From contig NZ_CAMQAY010000004.1 of NCBI RefSeq assembly GCF_946998875.1, positions 1 through 64,000 of the forward strand: DNA of 64,000 bases. The letters are read 5' to 3'. Shown piece after piece: positions 33,403 through 41,552 of the stretch. Both the position numbers and the translations under genes were made by a program. The DNA is from an uncultured Peptoniphilus sp. Its GTDB lineage: Bacteria > Bacillota > Clostridia > Tissierellales > Peptoniphilaceae. The notes under the pieces are model-generated. The model had not been told where the DNA came from. It saw only the letters and a program-made list of their open reading frames with translations, and did no database searches. How positions within the stretch are numbered: the first letter of the stretch is position 1; every line of letters starts with the position of its first letter.

Positions 33403-33939
33403 TCATTTTCCCAACTTGTGGCTCTTAATAATTTTTAGGACATCACTTAACACTTCACTCATTTCTCTGTCGCTGTCGATGATATAATCTGCATAAGAGT
33501 CTAAATTTTCTAAAACAGAAAGTCTTTTTTCTATGACGCTTTCATCTTCAGCTCTCTTAATCATTCTCTTTTTCAAAACTTCCTTGGAGCATTTTAAATA
33601 AATTGAGAGGGCATTTTTAAATTCCTTTTTTATGGCAAGGACGCCTTCTTTATCCACTATAATAACGCAGTCTCTTTTGTCATTATTATTTAATTCAAGA
33701 TCTTCTTTTAAAGTTGAATAATAATTTCCTGCATAGCAAGTTGAGCCAATAAATAAATTTTCCTCTTCCATTTTTTTAAAGTCAGAAATATTTATAAAAT
33801 TATAATCAAGACCGTCAACTTCCTTGGGACGAGGAGGTCTCGTTGTGTAAGTTATTATTTTATTTAAACCCTCTTTTGCAAGTTCATCCCTAAGTGTGCT
33901 CTTGCCAGAGCCAGAGTGTCCAAGTATTAAGTAAATCAT
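33403..33939 (-). CDS. Guanylate-kinase-like P-loop kinase
   Basis: A 178-aa kinase with P-loop GHSGSGKST at the N-terminus and TTRPPRPKEVDGLDYNFI, the GMP-binding signature of guanylate kinases. The rest is diverged: the usual lid and the YxxNDD-like stretch are not obvious. The ATG at 33939 has GGAGAGG upstream, and a farther in-frame start at 33978 is rejected. It stands alone, divergent from pyrB. It may be a second guanylate kinase or a related nucleotide or ribose-phosphate kinase. Confidence 0.75.
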   Translation of the reverse strand: MIYLILGHSGSGKSTLRDELAKEGLNKIITYTTRPPRPKEVDGLDYNFINISDFKKMEEENLFIGSTCYAGNYYSTLKEDLELNNNDKRDCVIIVDKEGVLAIKKEFKNALSIYLKCSKEVLKKRMIKRAEDESVIEKRLSVLENLDSYADYIIDSDREMSEVLSDVLKIIKSHKLGK

Positions 33940-34050
33940 AGCCTCTCCTTTAAATTTATTATTACAAGTATAACACATATATCAAATTACTTTACAAATT
34001 TTAATTTTTGAAGTAATATAAAAAAGATAAAATATTAGATGGAGGTCAAG

Positions 34051-34962
34051 ATGAAACATTTAATAGAGCCACTAGATTTTACAACTGAAGAATACGAAGA
34101 AATTTTTAGTCTGGTTGATGACATTATCGCAAATCCTATTCACTATTCTCATTTTTGCGAAAATAAGTTATTGGCCAGTCTTTTTTTTGAACCATCAACG
34201 AGAACAAGACTTTCCTTTGAGACGGCTATGCTAAGACTTGGAGGAAGGGTAATTGGTTTTTCTGATGCAGGAGTTAGCTCTTCAACTAAGGGCGAGACTC
34301 TTTTAGATACAATTAGGGTAATAGAAAATTACGCAGACATTTGTGCCATGCGTCACCCCAAGGAAGGTGCAGCCCTTCTTGCATCAAAGGTGGTTACTAA
34401 GATGCCAATAATAAATGCAGGAGACGGAGGACACTTTCACCCAACACAAACTCTTGCCGACTTAATAACAATTAGGCACTACAAAAAATCCTTTGACAAC
34501 TTGACAGTTGGGCTTTGCGGAGATTTAAAATTTGGAAGGACTATTCACTCTCTAGTGAGGGCCCTAAACCGCTACAAAAATGTAAAATTTGTATTTATTT
34601 CCCCTGAAGAATTAAAGATGCCAGAGCCCTTTAAAAACTTCATTGACAAGGAAAATTACACTGAGACCAGAGACCTTATGAGCGCCATAAGTGACTTAGA
34701 CATACTATATATGTCAAGAGTGCAAAAGGAAAGATTTGTATCTTCTGACGAGTACGAAAGATTAAAGGACTACTACATCTTAACAGAAGAAAAATTAAAA
34801 TCAGCCAAGGATGACATGTACATCCTCCATCCTCTTCCAAGAGTAAATGAAATTGCACCAGAAGTGGACAAGGACCCTCGTGCAGTTTATTTTGAACAGA
34901 CAAAGTTTGGCATGTATGGCAGAATGGCACTTATTATAAAACTTTTGGAGGCTAACAAATGA
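34051..34962 (+). CDS. pyrB: Aspartate carbamoyltransferase, catalytic chain
   Basis: A 303-aa enzyme with the carbamoyl-phosphate motif [27 protein letters not shown] and HPLPRVNEI. It forms carbamoyl aspartate in de novo pyrimidine synthesis. The ATG at 34051 is used with GGAGG 5 nt upstream; the ATG at 34039 overlaps the ribosome binding site. It overlaps pyrI by 4 nt (ATGA). There is no room for a PyrR-type attenuator upstream. Confidence 0.96.
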   Translation: MKHLIEPLDFTTEEYEEIFSLVDDIIANPIHYSHFCENKLLASLFFEPSTRTRLSFETAMLRLGGRVIGFSDAGVSSSTKGETLLDTIRVIENYADICAMRHPKEGAALLASKVVTKMPIINAGDGGHFHPTQTLADLITIRHYKKSFDNLTVGLCGDLKFGRTIHSLVRALNRYKNVKFVFISPEELKMPEPFKNFIDKENYTETRDLMSAISDLDILYMSRVQKERFVSSDEYERLKDYYILTEEKLKSAKDDMYILHPLPRVNEIAPEVDKDPRAVYFEQTKFGMYGRMALIIKLLEANK

Positions 34963-35390
34963 TAAATGTTTCAAAGATAAAAAAGGGAATTGTCCTAGAC
35001 CACATCGAGGCAGGTCGCGCTCATGTCCTTTATAAGGCATTGGAGCTAGAAAAAGTTACTGACGCAGTTGTTCTTATGCAAAATATTTTTTCAACTTCTA
35101 TGGGCAAAAAAGATATAATAAAAATAGAAACGGACTACAATTTGGACTTCACAGTCTTGGGACTTATTGCTCCACACACTACAGTTAACTTCATAGAAGA
35201 TGGGGAAAGAGTGAAAAAAATTCGCATGGAACTTCCTGAAGTAGTTGAGGGTGTACTGGAGTGCAAAAACCCTAGATGCATTTCAAATAGCGAAAGGGAA
35301 ATTTCAGGTCATAAATTTTATCTCTACGACAGAGACAAAAAAGAATACAAGTGCGAATACTGCGATACAGTTACCACTTATGGAGAATAA
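34959..35390 (+). CDS. pyrI: Aspartate carbamoyltransferase, regulatory chain
   Basis: A 143-aa PyrI. The N-terminal nucleotide-binding part begins [17 protein letters not shown]. The C-terminal zinc domain has CKNPRC and CEYC. It makes the PyrB complex sensitive to nucleotides. Its presence means an enterobacterial-type allosteric ATCase rather than the unregulated Bacillus type. Confidence 0.95.
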   Translation: MINVSKIKKGIVLDHIEAGRAHVLYKALELEKVTDAVVLMQNIFSTSMGKKDIIKIETDYNLDFTVLGLIAPHTTVNFIEDGERVKKIRMELPEVVEGVLECKNPRCISNSEREISGHKFYLYDRDKKEYKCEYCDTVTTYGE

Positions 35391-35391
35391 A

Positions 35392-36093
35392 ATGGCAAAG
35401 ATTTTAGAAAATATTCATGTATGCAAAGATTATTTTATACTTAGAACGGATTTTAAGGGAAAAATTTATCCAGGACAATTTTTTATGCTAAGAGCTTGGG
35501 AAGATTTCCCCACACTTTCAAGGCCAATTTCAGTTTACGATGTAACAGAGGGAGTTGACTTCTTAATAGAAAAAAGAGGAATAGGAACAGAAATACTTGA
35601 AAAGTTAGAAGCAGGAGACGACATAAAACTTTACGGACCCTTTGGAAACACCTTTTATTCCAATGTTGACGAAGTTGCCCTAGTTGGGGGCGGAGTTGGA
35701 GTGGCACCCTTCCACTATTTAATTAAGGAAATTCAAAAGTTAAAGCCTGAGTCAAATATCACCCTCTACATAGGTGAGAGGGAAGAGCTTGAACTTGAAA
35801 AGGCCTTTAAAGATGTGTCTTGCGACATAAAAGTAAAAAAGGGCGGCTTTATAACAGATGTAATTGATTTTGAAAAACATGAATTAATTTATGCCTGTGG
35901 ACCAGAAATTATGATGAAAAAAGTTGTGGAACTTGCAAAAGCTCACAAGGTAAAAACCTATGTTTCTCTTGAAAAGAGAATGGGCTGCGGAGTGGGAGCT
36001 TGCCTATCTTGCTCCTGCGATACAATGGACGGCAGAAAGAGATCTTGCAAGGAAGGGCCAATTTTTAAGGGGAGTGATTTAATTGACTTCTAG
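35392..36093 (+). CDS. pyrK: Dihydroorotate dehydrogenase electron-transfer subunit
   Basis: A 233-aa flavoprotein of the ferredoxin-reductase fold. The FAD motif is RPISVYDV, and the NAD-related stretch is ALVGGGVGVAPFHYL. The C-terminal 2Fe-2S site has MGCGVGACLSCSC followed by a further cysteine in RSCKEGP. It passes electrons between PyrD and NAD. The ATG at 35392 is 1 nt after pyrI, and GGAG in the pyrI end serves it. Confidence 0.93.
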   Translation: MAKILENIHVCKDYFILRTDFKGKIYPGQFFMLRAWEDFPTLSRPISVYDVTEGVDFLIEKRGIGTEILEKLEAGDDIKLYGPFGNTFYSNVDEVALVGGGVGVAPFHYLIKEIQKLKPESNITLYIGEREELELEKAFKDVSCDIKVKKGGFITDVIDFEKHELIYACGPEIMMKKVVELAKAHKVKTYVSLEKRMGCGVGACLSCSCDTMDGRKRSCKEGPIFKGSDLIDF

Positions 36094-36988
36094 GACTGAA
36101 ATAAATTTAGCAGGCATAAAATTAAAAAATCCAATAATTATGGCAAGTGGAACCTATGGCTACGGCGAAGAATTTAAAAACTTCTACGAGCCAAAAATTC
36201 TAGGCGGAATTTCTTCCAAGGGCATCACTAGACATCCAAAAAAGGGAAATGAAGGCATAAGGATTTGGGAAACGCCATCAGGAATATTAAATTCCATTGG
36301 ACTTGAAAATCCTGGCGTTGAAGAATTTGTTAAAGAAAAAATCTTTTCAATGCAAGGCCTTGGCACAGAAATTTTTGTAAATCTTGGTGGCAACACCATT
36401 GAAGAATATGTTGAATCCACAAAAATTTTAAATGATTATGATTTTGCAGCCATTGAATTAAATATTTCCTGCCCCAATGTAAAAGAAGGTGGCATGGCTT
36501 TTGGCATGGACAAAGATTCTGCAGCAAGAGTTGTCCGTGAGGTCATGAAGGTTACAAATAAAAAAGTTTTTGTAAAGCTTTCTCCCAATGCAGGAGACAT
36601 TGTGGGCATAGCCAAGGCTGTGGAAGCTGAAGGTGCCACAGGACTTTCACTAATAAATACAATTCTTGGCATGGCAATTGATTTTGACAGAGAAGAAATT
36701 GTCTTTAACAACACCTATGCAGGACTTTCTGGACCAGCAGTAAAGCCAATTGCTCTAAGGATCCTTCATCAAGTGGCAAAATCAGTTGACATTCCAATAA
36801 TAGGCATGGGCGGCATTACCAATTATAAGGATGTTCTTGAATTTTTAATGGCAGGTGCCACTGCTGTTGAAGTTGGAACTTATAATTTTATGAATCCCAA
36901 GGCAGGAGCGGAAATTATCTCTGACCTTGAAAAATATTTAGAAGAAAAAAATAAAGATATCAAAGACTACATCAAAAAATTAGTGTAA
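36083..36988 (+). CDS. pyrD: Dihydroorotate dehydrogenase, class 1B catalytic subunit
   Basis: A 301-aa FMN enzyme of the NAD-linked PyrDB type. Conserved parts are NPIIMASGTYGYG, LNISCPNVKEGG (active-site cysteine), KLSPNAGDI, and GMGGITNYKDVLEFLMAGATAVEVG-type FMN binding. The start is TTG at 36083 behind GGGGAGTG, overlapping pyrK by 11 nt. It oxidises dihydroorotate to orotate with PyrK. pyrC, pyrE and pyrF are not in the window. Confidence 0.95.
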   Translation: MTSRTEINLAGIKLKNPIIMASGTYGYGEEFKNFYEPKILGGISSKGITRHPKKGNEGIRIWETPSGILNSIGLENPGVEEFVKEKIFSMQGLGTEIFVNLGGNTIEEYVESTKILNDYDFAAIELNISCPNVKEGGMAFGMDKDSAARVVREVMKVTNKKVFVKLSPNAGDIVGIAKAVEAEGATGLSLINTILGMAIDFDREEIVFNNTYAGLSGPAVKPIALRILHQVAKSVDIPIIGMGGITNYKDVLEFLMAGATAVEVGTYNFMNPKAGAEIISDLEKYLEEKNKDIKDYIKKLV

Positions 36989-36995
36989 AGACTTG

Positions 36996-37026
36996 AGACT
37001 TTCTAGCGTTTAGAAAGTCTTTTTTT
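36996..37026 (+). terminator. Terminator of the pyrBIKD operon
   Basis: Perfect 10-bp stem AGACTTTCTA/TAGAAAGTCT with loop GCGTT, then a run of T. Confidence 0.92.
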
Positions 37027-37062
37027 GTGGTAACTATTTAGTACATTAAAGGAGGTACCAAT

Positions 37063-38187
37063 ATGTTTGATTTATATAAGGATATATACGATGCCCAAAT
37101 GAATTTATTAAAATCTTTTAATCAGGGAACAGAAAAGAATGAAAAAGAAAATTTAAGCTTAGAAGATTATTTCAGAGAAATGGCAAGAATAAATGAAAAA
37201 ATGGTGGAAAATATTTATGAAATGCCAAAAAATTATATGGATACAATGAGTAAATACTCTCCTTTCCAAGGGGATTATGGCGAAAAAATGAAGGGACTCT
37301 TTGAAGTAAACCCTTACTTTGAAAATTTTATGAATTTCCAAAAATTTTTTGCAGACAATTTAAAGGAGCCCAATAAAGTTTATGGCGACTTTATGAATAA
37401 TTTTAAAAATTATTTTCCAATGCTAAGTGCCAATGGAAAGTTTGTAGAAGATTACAGCACTGCTGCCAAGGACCTCTTTAACTCTTACAAAAAATATCAA
37501 GAGAATTATATGAATATTTTTATGCCAGAACAAGTTAGAGATAAGGCAAAGGAAATTTTGGACTTTAACCAAAAAGTTTTTGGCAATTTTAACTTCATGA
37601 TTCCTAACTTTGGAAGTATGCCTTTTATGACAGATAATTTCTTTGGTAAAATGGATTATTTCAAAAACATGGAAAAATTTTCACAACAAATGCTAAGTAA
37701 CTTAGAAGAATACGAGAAATTATTTGGTGGAAATGAATACTTTGCCAGCACTTCAAAGGTTTTAAAATTCCAAAAGACTTTTATAGAAAAATCAATGAAG
37801 TATTTTGAAGTTTATGTAAACTATTACAAGGAAATTTATGCTGAAATTGCAAAAATTTCTGAGTTTACCTTTGAAAAGTACAGAAATGACTTAGAAGAAT
37901 TAGCAGAAAAGAAGGACCCACAAGAGGTTTATGACTTCTTCGAAGAAAAAACCAAGGAACAATACAAAAAATTATTTGATGTAGACAAATTTAAGGAAGT
38001 TTACAAGAAGGCAGAAGAAGAAACAAAGTCTTTGAGAGAAGAATTATTTAGTCTAAATATGGACTACATGAATTTTGTAGAGCCATCAAGCAAGGAAGAT
38101 GTAAAGGATCTTAAGGCAGAGATCTTAAAGATGTCAAATAAAATTGACAGCCTAAATAAGGAAATAGAAAGACTAAAGAGCAGATAG
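37063..38187 (+). CDS. PhaE/phasin-like granule or synthase-associated protein
   Basis: A 374-aa all-helical cytoplasmic protein rich in Phe, Tyr, Met, Lys and Glu, with no signal or membrane segment. The layout resembles class III PHA synthase subunit PhaE: an N-terminal aromatic-rich part, a middle region with spaced tyrosines, then a P-S-S-K-E-D-V element near residue 340 followed by a leucine-heptad coiled coil (DLKAEILKMSNKIDSLNKEI). PhaE activates the PHA synthase PhaC; phasins coat storage granules. No phaC gene lies in the window. GGAGGTACCAAT precedes the ATG. It is a single gene with its own terminators. Confidence 0.6.
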   Translation: MFDLYKDIYDAQMNLLKSFNQGTEKNEKENLSLEDYFREMARINEKMVENIYEMPKNYMDTMSKYSPFQGDYGEKMKGLFEVNPYFENFMNFQKFFADNLKEPNKVYGDFMNNFKNYFPMLSANGKFVEDYSTAAKDLFNSYKKYQENYMNIFMPEQVRDKAKEILDFNQKVFGNFNFMIPNFGSMPFMTDNFFGKMDYFKNMEKFSQQMLSNLEEYEKLFGGNEYFASTSKVLKFQKTFIEKSMKYFEVYVNYYKEIYAEIAKISEFTFEKYRNDLEELAEKKDPQEVYDFFEEKTKEQYKKLFDVDKFKEVYKKAEEETKSLREELFSLNMDYMNFVEPSSKEDVKDLKAEILKMSNKIDSLNKEIERLKSR

Positions 38188-38222
38188 TTTTTAAAATTAA
38201 AAAATAAATAAAAAAAAGAAAG

Positions 38223-38246
38223 TCTCGGCTTATGTCGAGATTTTTT
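38223..38246 (+). terminator. Terminator of the PhaE-like gene
   Basis: Stem TCTCGGC/GTCGAGA with loop TTAT and six T. Confidence 0.8.
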
Positions 38247-38273
38247 GCTGTAGATTAATTATCTTAAAATTTT

Positions 38274-38306
38274 TCGGCATGAAGTAATCTTTGTGCCGAT
38301 TTTTAT
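38274..38306 (+). terminator. Second hairpin-T-run element
   Basis: TCGGCA (38274-38279) pairs with TGCCGA (38294-38299) across a 14-nt loop and is followed by T5. It stands about 30 nt behind the first terminator, as a back-up or as the end of a short RNA. Confidence 0.5.
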
Positions 38307-38439
38307 TTGCCTTTTAATTAGAAAAATAATATATAATATTTTTGTAGATATAATAATTTGCGGAAAATTTTTCTTGATATTTTTATTCGTAAAAATTTAT
38401 TCGCAAGTTTTTAAAAACTTCATAAAAAAGGGGAAACTT

Positions 38440-39081
38440 ATGAAAAAATATTTTTTAATTTTAGTGGCGTGCCTAATGTTTTTATTTGCTGCTTGCAATA
38501 AGACAGCTTCAAGTGAAAATAAAGCTGAAAGCAATTATCCACCCATGGTTAAAGTTAAGGGCATAATCTATGTGGACACAGGCTATGAAAATGCCATGGT
38601 CAAATGCGGCACTGCAGATGGTCAAATAAAAACTACTGTTGATGGGAGAAAGATGCCTAGTAAGGATGATGAATCTAATTTTGGCAAGGGTTATGACTAC
38701 CAAATTTGGGAGAAGGGCTATATAAATGTTCAAATTGACAATAGGTGGATTTTATTTAGGGACCTTGACCTAAAAGATGAAAGCAGAGAAATTCCTGAAT
38801 GGGTTGCTCATTTTACAGGCAAGGTAATAAAGGTAGAGAGTGATTCTCTTATGGTTGAAGCAACTCAAATTGATGATAGATTTTATTTTAAAGAAATAAT
38901 GACAAAGCCAATTTCTCTATCAATTGAAAATTTAGATAATTCTAAATATGGTAAGGTCACTACAGAGGGCCTTGAAGGGAAGAGTGTTGAAGTTTATTTT
39001 GGCGGAAAAATTAAAAATATTGAGCCGGAAAATTCTGCTCCAATTTTTCTCGAAAATATTTATAGGATTATTGTGAAGTAA
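38440..39081 (+). CDS. Hypothetical lipoprotein (213 aa)
   Basis: An exported lipoprotein with signal peptide ending in FLFAAC and a lipidated cysteine near residue 19. No known domain is recognised. The mature part is mostly beta-rich, with a region around residues 120-190 (VIKVESDSLMVEA, YGKVTTEGLEGKSVEVYFGG, then IYRIIVK) that resembles small OB-like domains of uncharacterised Firmicute lipoproteins. ATG 38440 follows AAGGGG. It sits alone between terminators. Confidence 0.7.
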   Translation: MKKYFLILVACLMFLFAACNKTASSENKAESNYPPMVKVKGIIYVDTGYENAMVKCGTADGQIKTTVDGRKMPSKDDESNFGKGYDYQIWEKGYINVQIDNRWILFRDLDLKDESREIPEWVAHFTGKVIKVESDSLMVEATQIDDRFYFKEIMTKPISLSIENLDNSKYGKVTTEGLEGKSVEVYFGGKIKNIEPENSAPIFLENIYRIIVK

Positions 39082-39125
39082 AAAATTTTTTAAGAGAAAT
39101 TATTTATGATAAGAGTTAAATACAT

Positions 39126-39154
39126 TTTACAAATATACTTTAGCATATTATAAT
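39126..39154 (+). promoter_or_regulatory. Sigma-A promoter of the threonine dehydratase operon
   Basis: TTTACA (39126-39131), 17-bp spacer, TATAAT (39149-39154), about 45 bp before the dehydratase start. Confidence 0.8.
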
Positions 39155-39199
39155 CTTAATAAACAGTATTTAATTTAGTGGATTTTTAAGGAGAGATAA

Positions 39200-40156
39200 A
39201 TGGATTACAAAAATGGATATAGAGAGACAATAAAGGCCAGAGAGAGAATTAGGGATTATGTTTATGACACACCTTTAATTAGACTTGATTATATTTCTGA
39301 AATTTTAGGCACCTCTGTCTATGGCAAGATGGAAAATATGCAAAGGACAAATTCTTTTAAAATTAGGGGAGCTCTAAATAAAGTTAGAAAGCTTTCTCAC
39401 GAAGAACTTCAAAGGGGTCTTATCACTGCTTCTTCTGGAAATCACGGTAAGGCTATTGCTACTTGCGCAAAAATGCTAGGCATTCCTGCTAAAATTGTTT
39501 TGCCAGATACTTCTACTGAGACAAAGAGACAACTCATAAGAGACCTTGGAGCTGAGATTGTAATTTCAACTGTGGAAAAGAGATTTGAAGTTGCAAAAGA
39601 AATTTCTGAGAAGGAAGGCATGACTTTTATTCATCCCTTTGACGATTTAGATGTGTCTGAAGGTCAAGGCACTATAGCTGTTGAAATTTTAAATAAGATG
39701 GACCACTTAAAGATGATTGTTCCCATTGGTGGTGGCGGACTTATTTCTGGCATTGCCATGTACACTAAGGGGGTCACTAGATGGGCTGAGGTAATTGGTG
39801 TTGAGCCACAAAATGTGGCAAGATACTCTGCTTCTTTAAAGGAAGGAAGACCAATTGATGTCGAAAGAGGAGAAACTCTTGCTGATGGACTTCTTTCTGT
39901 TAAGCCAGGTGACCATGTATTTCCAATTGTAAGAGATCTTGTTGACCATGTGGTAACTTGCCAAGATAAATATATTAAAAAAGCCTTGGATTTGTTGTAT
40001 AATAAAGAGAAATTAATTGTTGAGCCATCTTCTGCTATTGGTCTTGGAGCAATCCTTGAAGGCAAAATAAAATATAATGACAGAGATAAGCTTGTTTTAA
40101 TTATTACAGGCGGCAATGTGGAAGGCAAGGCAATTGAAAAAATAATTAATTCATAA
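39200..40156 (+). CDS. tdcB: Threonine ammonia-lyase (catabolic size)
   Basis: A 318-aa PLP enzyme of the serine/threonine dehydratase family. The PLP lysine lies in NSFKIRGALNKV, the substrate loop is SSGNHGKA, and the phosphate-binding loop is GGGGLISG. It converts threonine to 2-oxobutyrate and ammonia. There is no C-terminal ACT regulatory domain, so a catabolic role is more likely than isoleucine synthesis. The aminotransferase gene follows after 11 nt. GGAGAGATAA precedes the ATG. Confidence 0.92.
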   Translation: MDYKNGYRETIKARERIRDYVYDTPLIRLDYISEILGTSVYGKMENMQRTNSFKIRGALNKVRKLSHEELQRGLITASSGNHGKAIATCAKMLGIPAKIVLPDTSTETKRQLIRDLGAEIVISTVEKRFEVAKEISEKEGMTFIHPFDDLDVSEGQGTIAVEILNKMDHLKMIVPIGGGGLISGIAMYTKGVTRWAEVIGVEPQNVARYSASLKEGRPIDVERGETLADGLLSVKPGDHVFPIVRDLVDHVVTCQDKYIKKALDLLYNKEKLIVEPSSAIGLGAILEGKIKYNDRDKLVLIITGGNVEGKAIEKIINS

Positions 40157-40167
40157 GGGAGGAAGCT

Positions 40168-41349
40168 ATGAGGGATTTTATTTGTAGTAAATTTAGTAAA
40201 GTAGCACCATCAGGTATAAGAAAGATCAACGAAAAAACTATTGAAATGGAAAGAGCTGGCAAAAAAATATATCACTTTGAACTTGGCAGACCTGATTTTG
40301 ATACTCCAAAGGTAATCAAGGATGCAACTATAAAAAGCATTGAGGCTGGAGATGTTTTTTACACTTCAAATTTTGGCATTATGACACTTAGAGAAGCTGT
40401 TGCTGAAAAACTTAGAGAAGAAAATAATTTAGATTATTCTGCCAAAGAAATTTTAATAACTGCAGGGGCAAGTGAGGCAATTTACGATACTTATTCTGTA
40501 ATTTTAGAAGAAGGCGACGAGATCCTTCTTCCAAATCCATGCTGGCCTAATTATATAAATGCGGCACATATTATGAAGGCAAAGCCTATTAGATACAGCT
40601 TAGCAGAAGAAAATGATTTTCAAATTGATTTTGATGAGTTAGAAAATCTTGTAACAGAAAAAACTAAGGCTCTTGTAATTATCACTCCATCAAATCCAAT
40701 TGGCTCAATGCTTACAAGAGAAACTATTGAAAAACTATCTGACTTTGCCAAGAAAAAGGACATACTTGTAATTGCTGATGAAATTTATGAACAAATTGTA
40801 TACGGAAACAAGGAACATGTCTCTATTGCTTCAATTGATGGAATGAAGGAGAGAACAATTACTATTAATGGTTTTTCAAAAACTTATTCCATGACTGGCT
40901 TTAGACTTGCTTATATAGCAGCGCCAGAAGAATTTATTAGGGTTTTAAATATTGTTCACCAACACAACACTTCTTGTGCAACTTCCTTTGTTCAACATGC
41001 AGGAATTACTGCCTTAAAAGAAGGAAGAGAAGGCGCAAAAGAAATGGTTAAGGAATACAAGAGAAGACGCGACTACATCGTAGAAAGAGTAAATTCTATT
41101 GATGGACTTAGCCTAAATGCTCCTGACGGAGCTTTTTATGCCTTCATTAACATCAAGGGCGTGGGAGTAAGCGCAGAAGAATTCTGCAAGTATCTTCTCG
41201 ATGAAGAGTGTGTTGCAATTGTTCCTGGAACAGTCTTTGGAAGTGCAGGAGAAGGCTTTGTAAGATTTTCTTACGCATCTTCCTACGAAGACATTGTTGA
41301 AGGCCTAAACAGGGTGGAAAAAGCCTGCAAGCACTTTATGAATAAATAA
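40168..41349 (+). CDS. Class I/II PLP aminotransferase
   Basis: A 393-aa fold type I aminotransferase. Conserved parts are YTSNFGIMTLREAVA, TPSNPIGSML (the usual NPTG is NPIG), ADEIYEQIVYG, the PLP lysine in NGFSKTYSMTGFRLAY, and FVRFSYASS for the carboxylate-binding arginine. It probably transfers amino groups between glutamate and aspartate, alanine or aromatic acids. It is co-transcribed with threonine dehydratase, so amino-acid fermentation is the likely setting. Confidence 0.9.
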   Translation: MRDFICSKFSKVAPSGIRKINEKTIEMERAGKKIYHFELGRPDFDTPKVIKDATIKSIEAGDVFYTSNFGIMTLREAVAEKLREENNLDYSAKEILITAGASEAIYDTYSVILEEGDEILLPNPCWPNYINAAHIMKAKPIRYSLAEENDFQIDFDELENLVTEKTKALVIITPSNPIGSMLTRETIEKLSDFAKKKDILVIADEIYEQIVYGNKEHVSIASIDGMKERTITINGFSKTYSMTGFRLAYIAAPEEFIRVLNIVHQHNTSCATSFVQHAGITALKEGREGAKEMVKEYKRRRDYIVERVNSIDGLSLNAPDGAFYAFINIKGVGVSAEEFCKYLLDEECVAIVPGTVFGSAGEGFVRFSYASSYEDIVEGLNRVEKACKHFMNK

Positions 41350-41353
41350 TTTT

Positions 41354-41524
41354 ATGAGAATGAAAAAATTTTTAATAATATTTTTAAACCTTATTATTTT
41401 TGCAGCCGCGTCAATTTTACTTTCAGAGACTCAAAAAAGTGGCAATTTGATTTTAAGATTAATTTATTCTGTGGCATTAGTAAAAGCAGGATTTAATATA
41501 ACAAAAGCATTAAAAATAGAGTAG
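41354..41524 (+). CDS. Small two-TM membrane protein (56 aa)
   Basis: A 56-residue frame starts 4 nt after the aminotransferase stop. It has two hydrophobic stretches (about residues 5-22 and 31-45) and a short basic end. Its stop lies in the 5' arm of the terminator that ends the operon, as for a genuine last cistron. The ribosome binding site is weak, so translation is likely but not certain. The family is unknown. Confidence 0.5.
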   Translation: MRMKKFLIIFLNLIIFAAASILLSETQKSGNLILRLIYSVALVKAGFNITKALKIE

Positions 41525-41552
41525 GTTTCTCATTGAACCTACTCTATTTTAT
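41514..41552. terminator. Bidirectional terminator
   Basis: Stem AATAGAGTAGGTT/AACCTACTCTATT with loop TCTCATTG and T/A runs on both sides. It ends the + operon and overlaps the last codons of the minus VWA gene. Confidence 0.88.

Noticed and set aside
34000..34050. PyrR-type attenuator upstream of pyrB
   Set aside because: The space before pyrB is too short and holds no anti-antiterminator or hairpin series.
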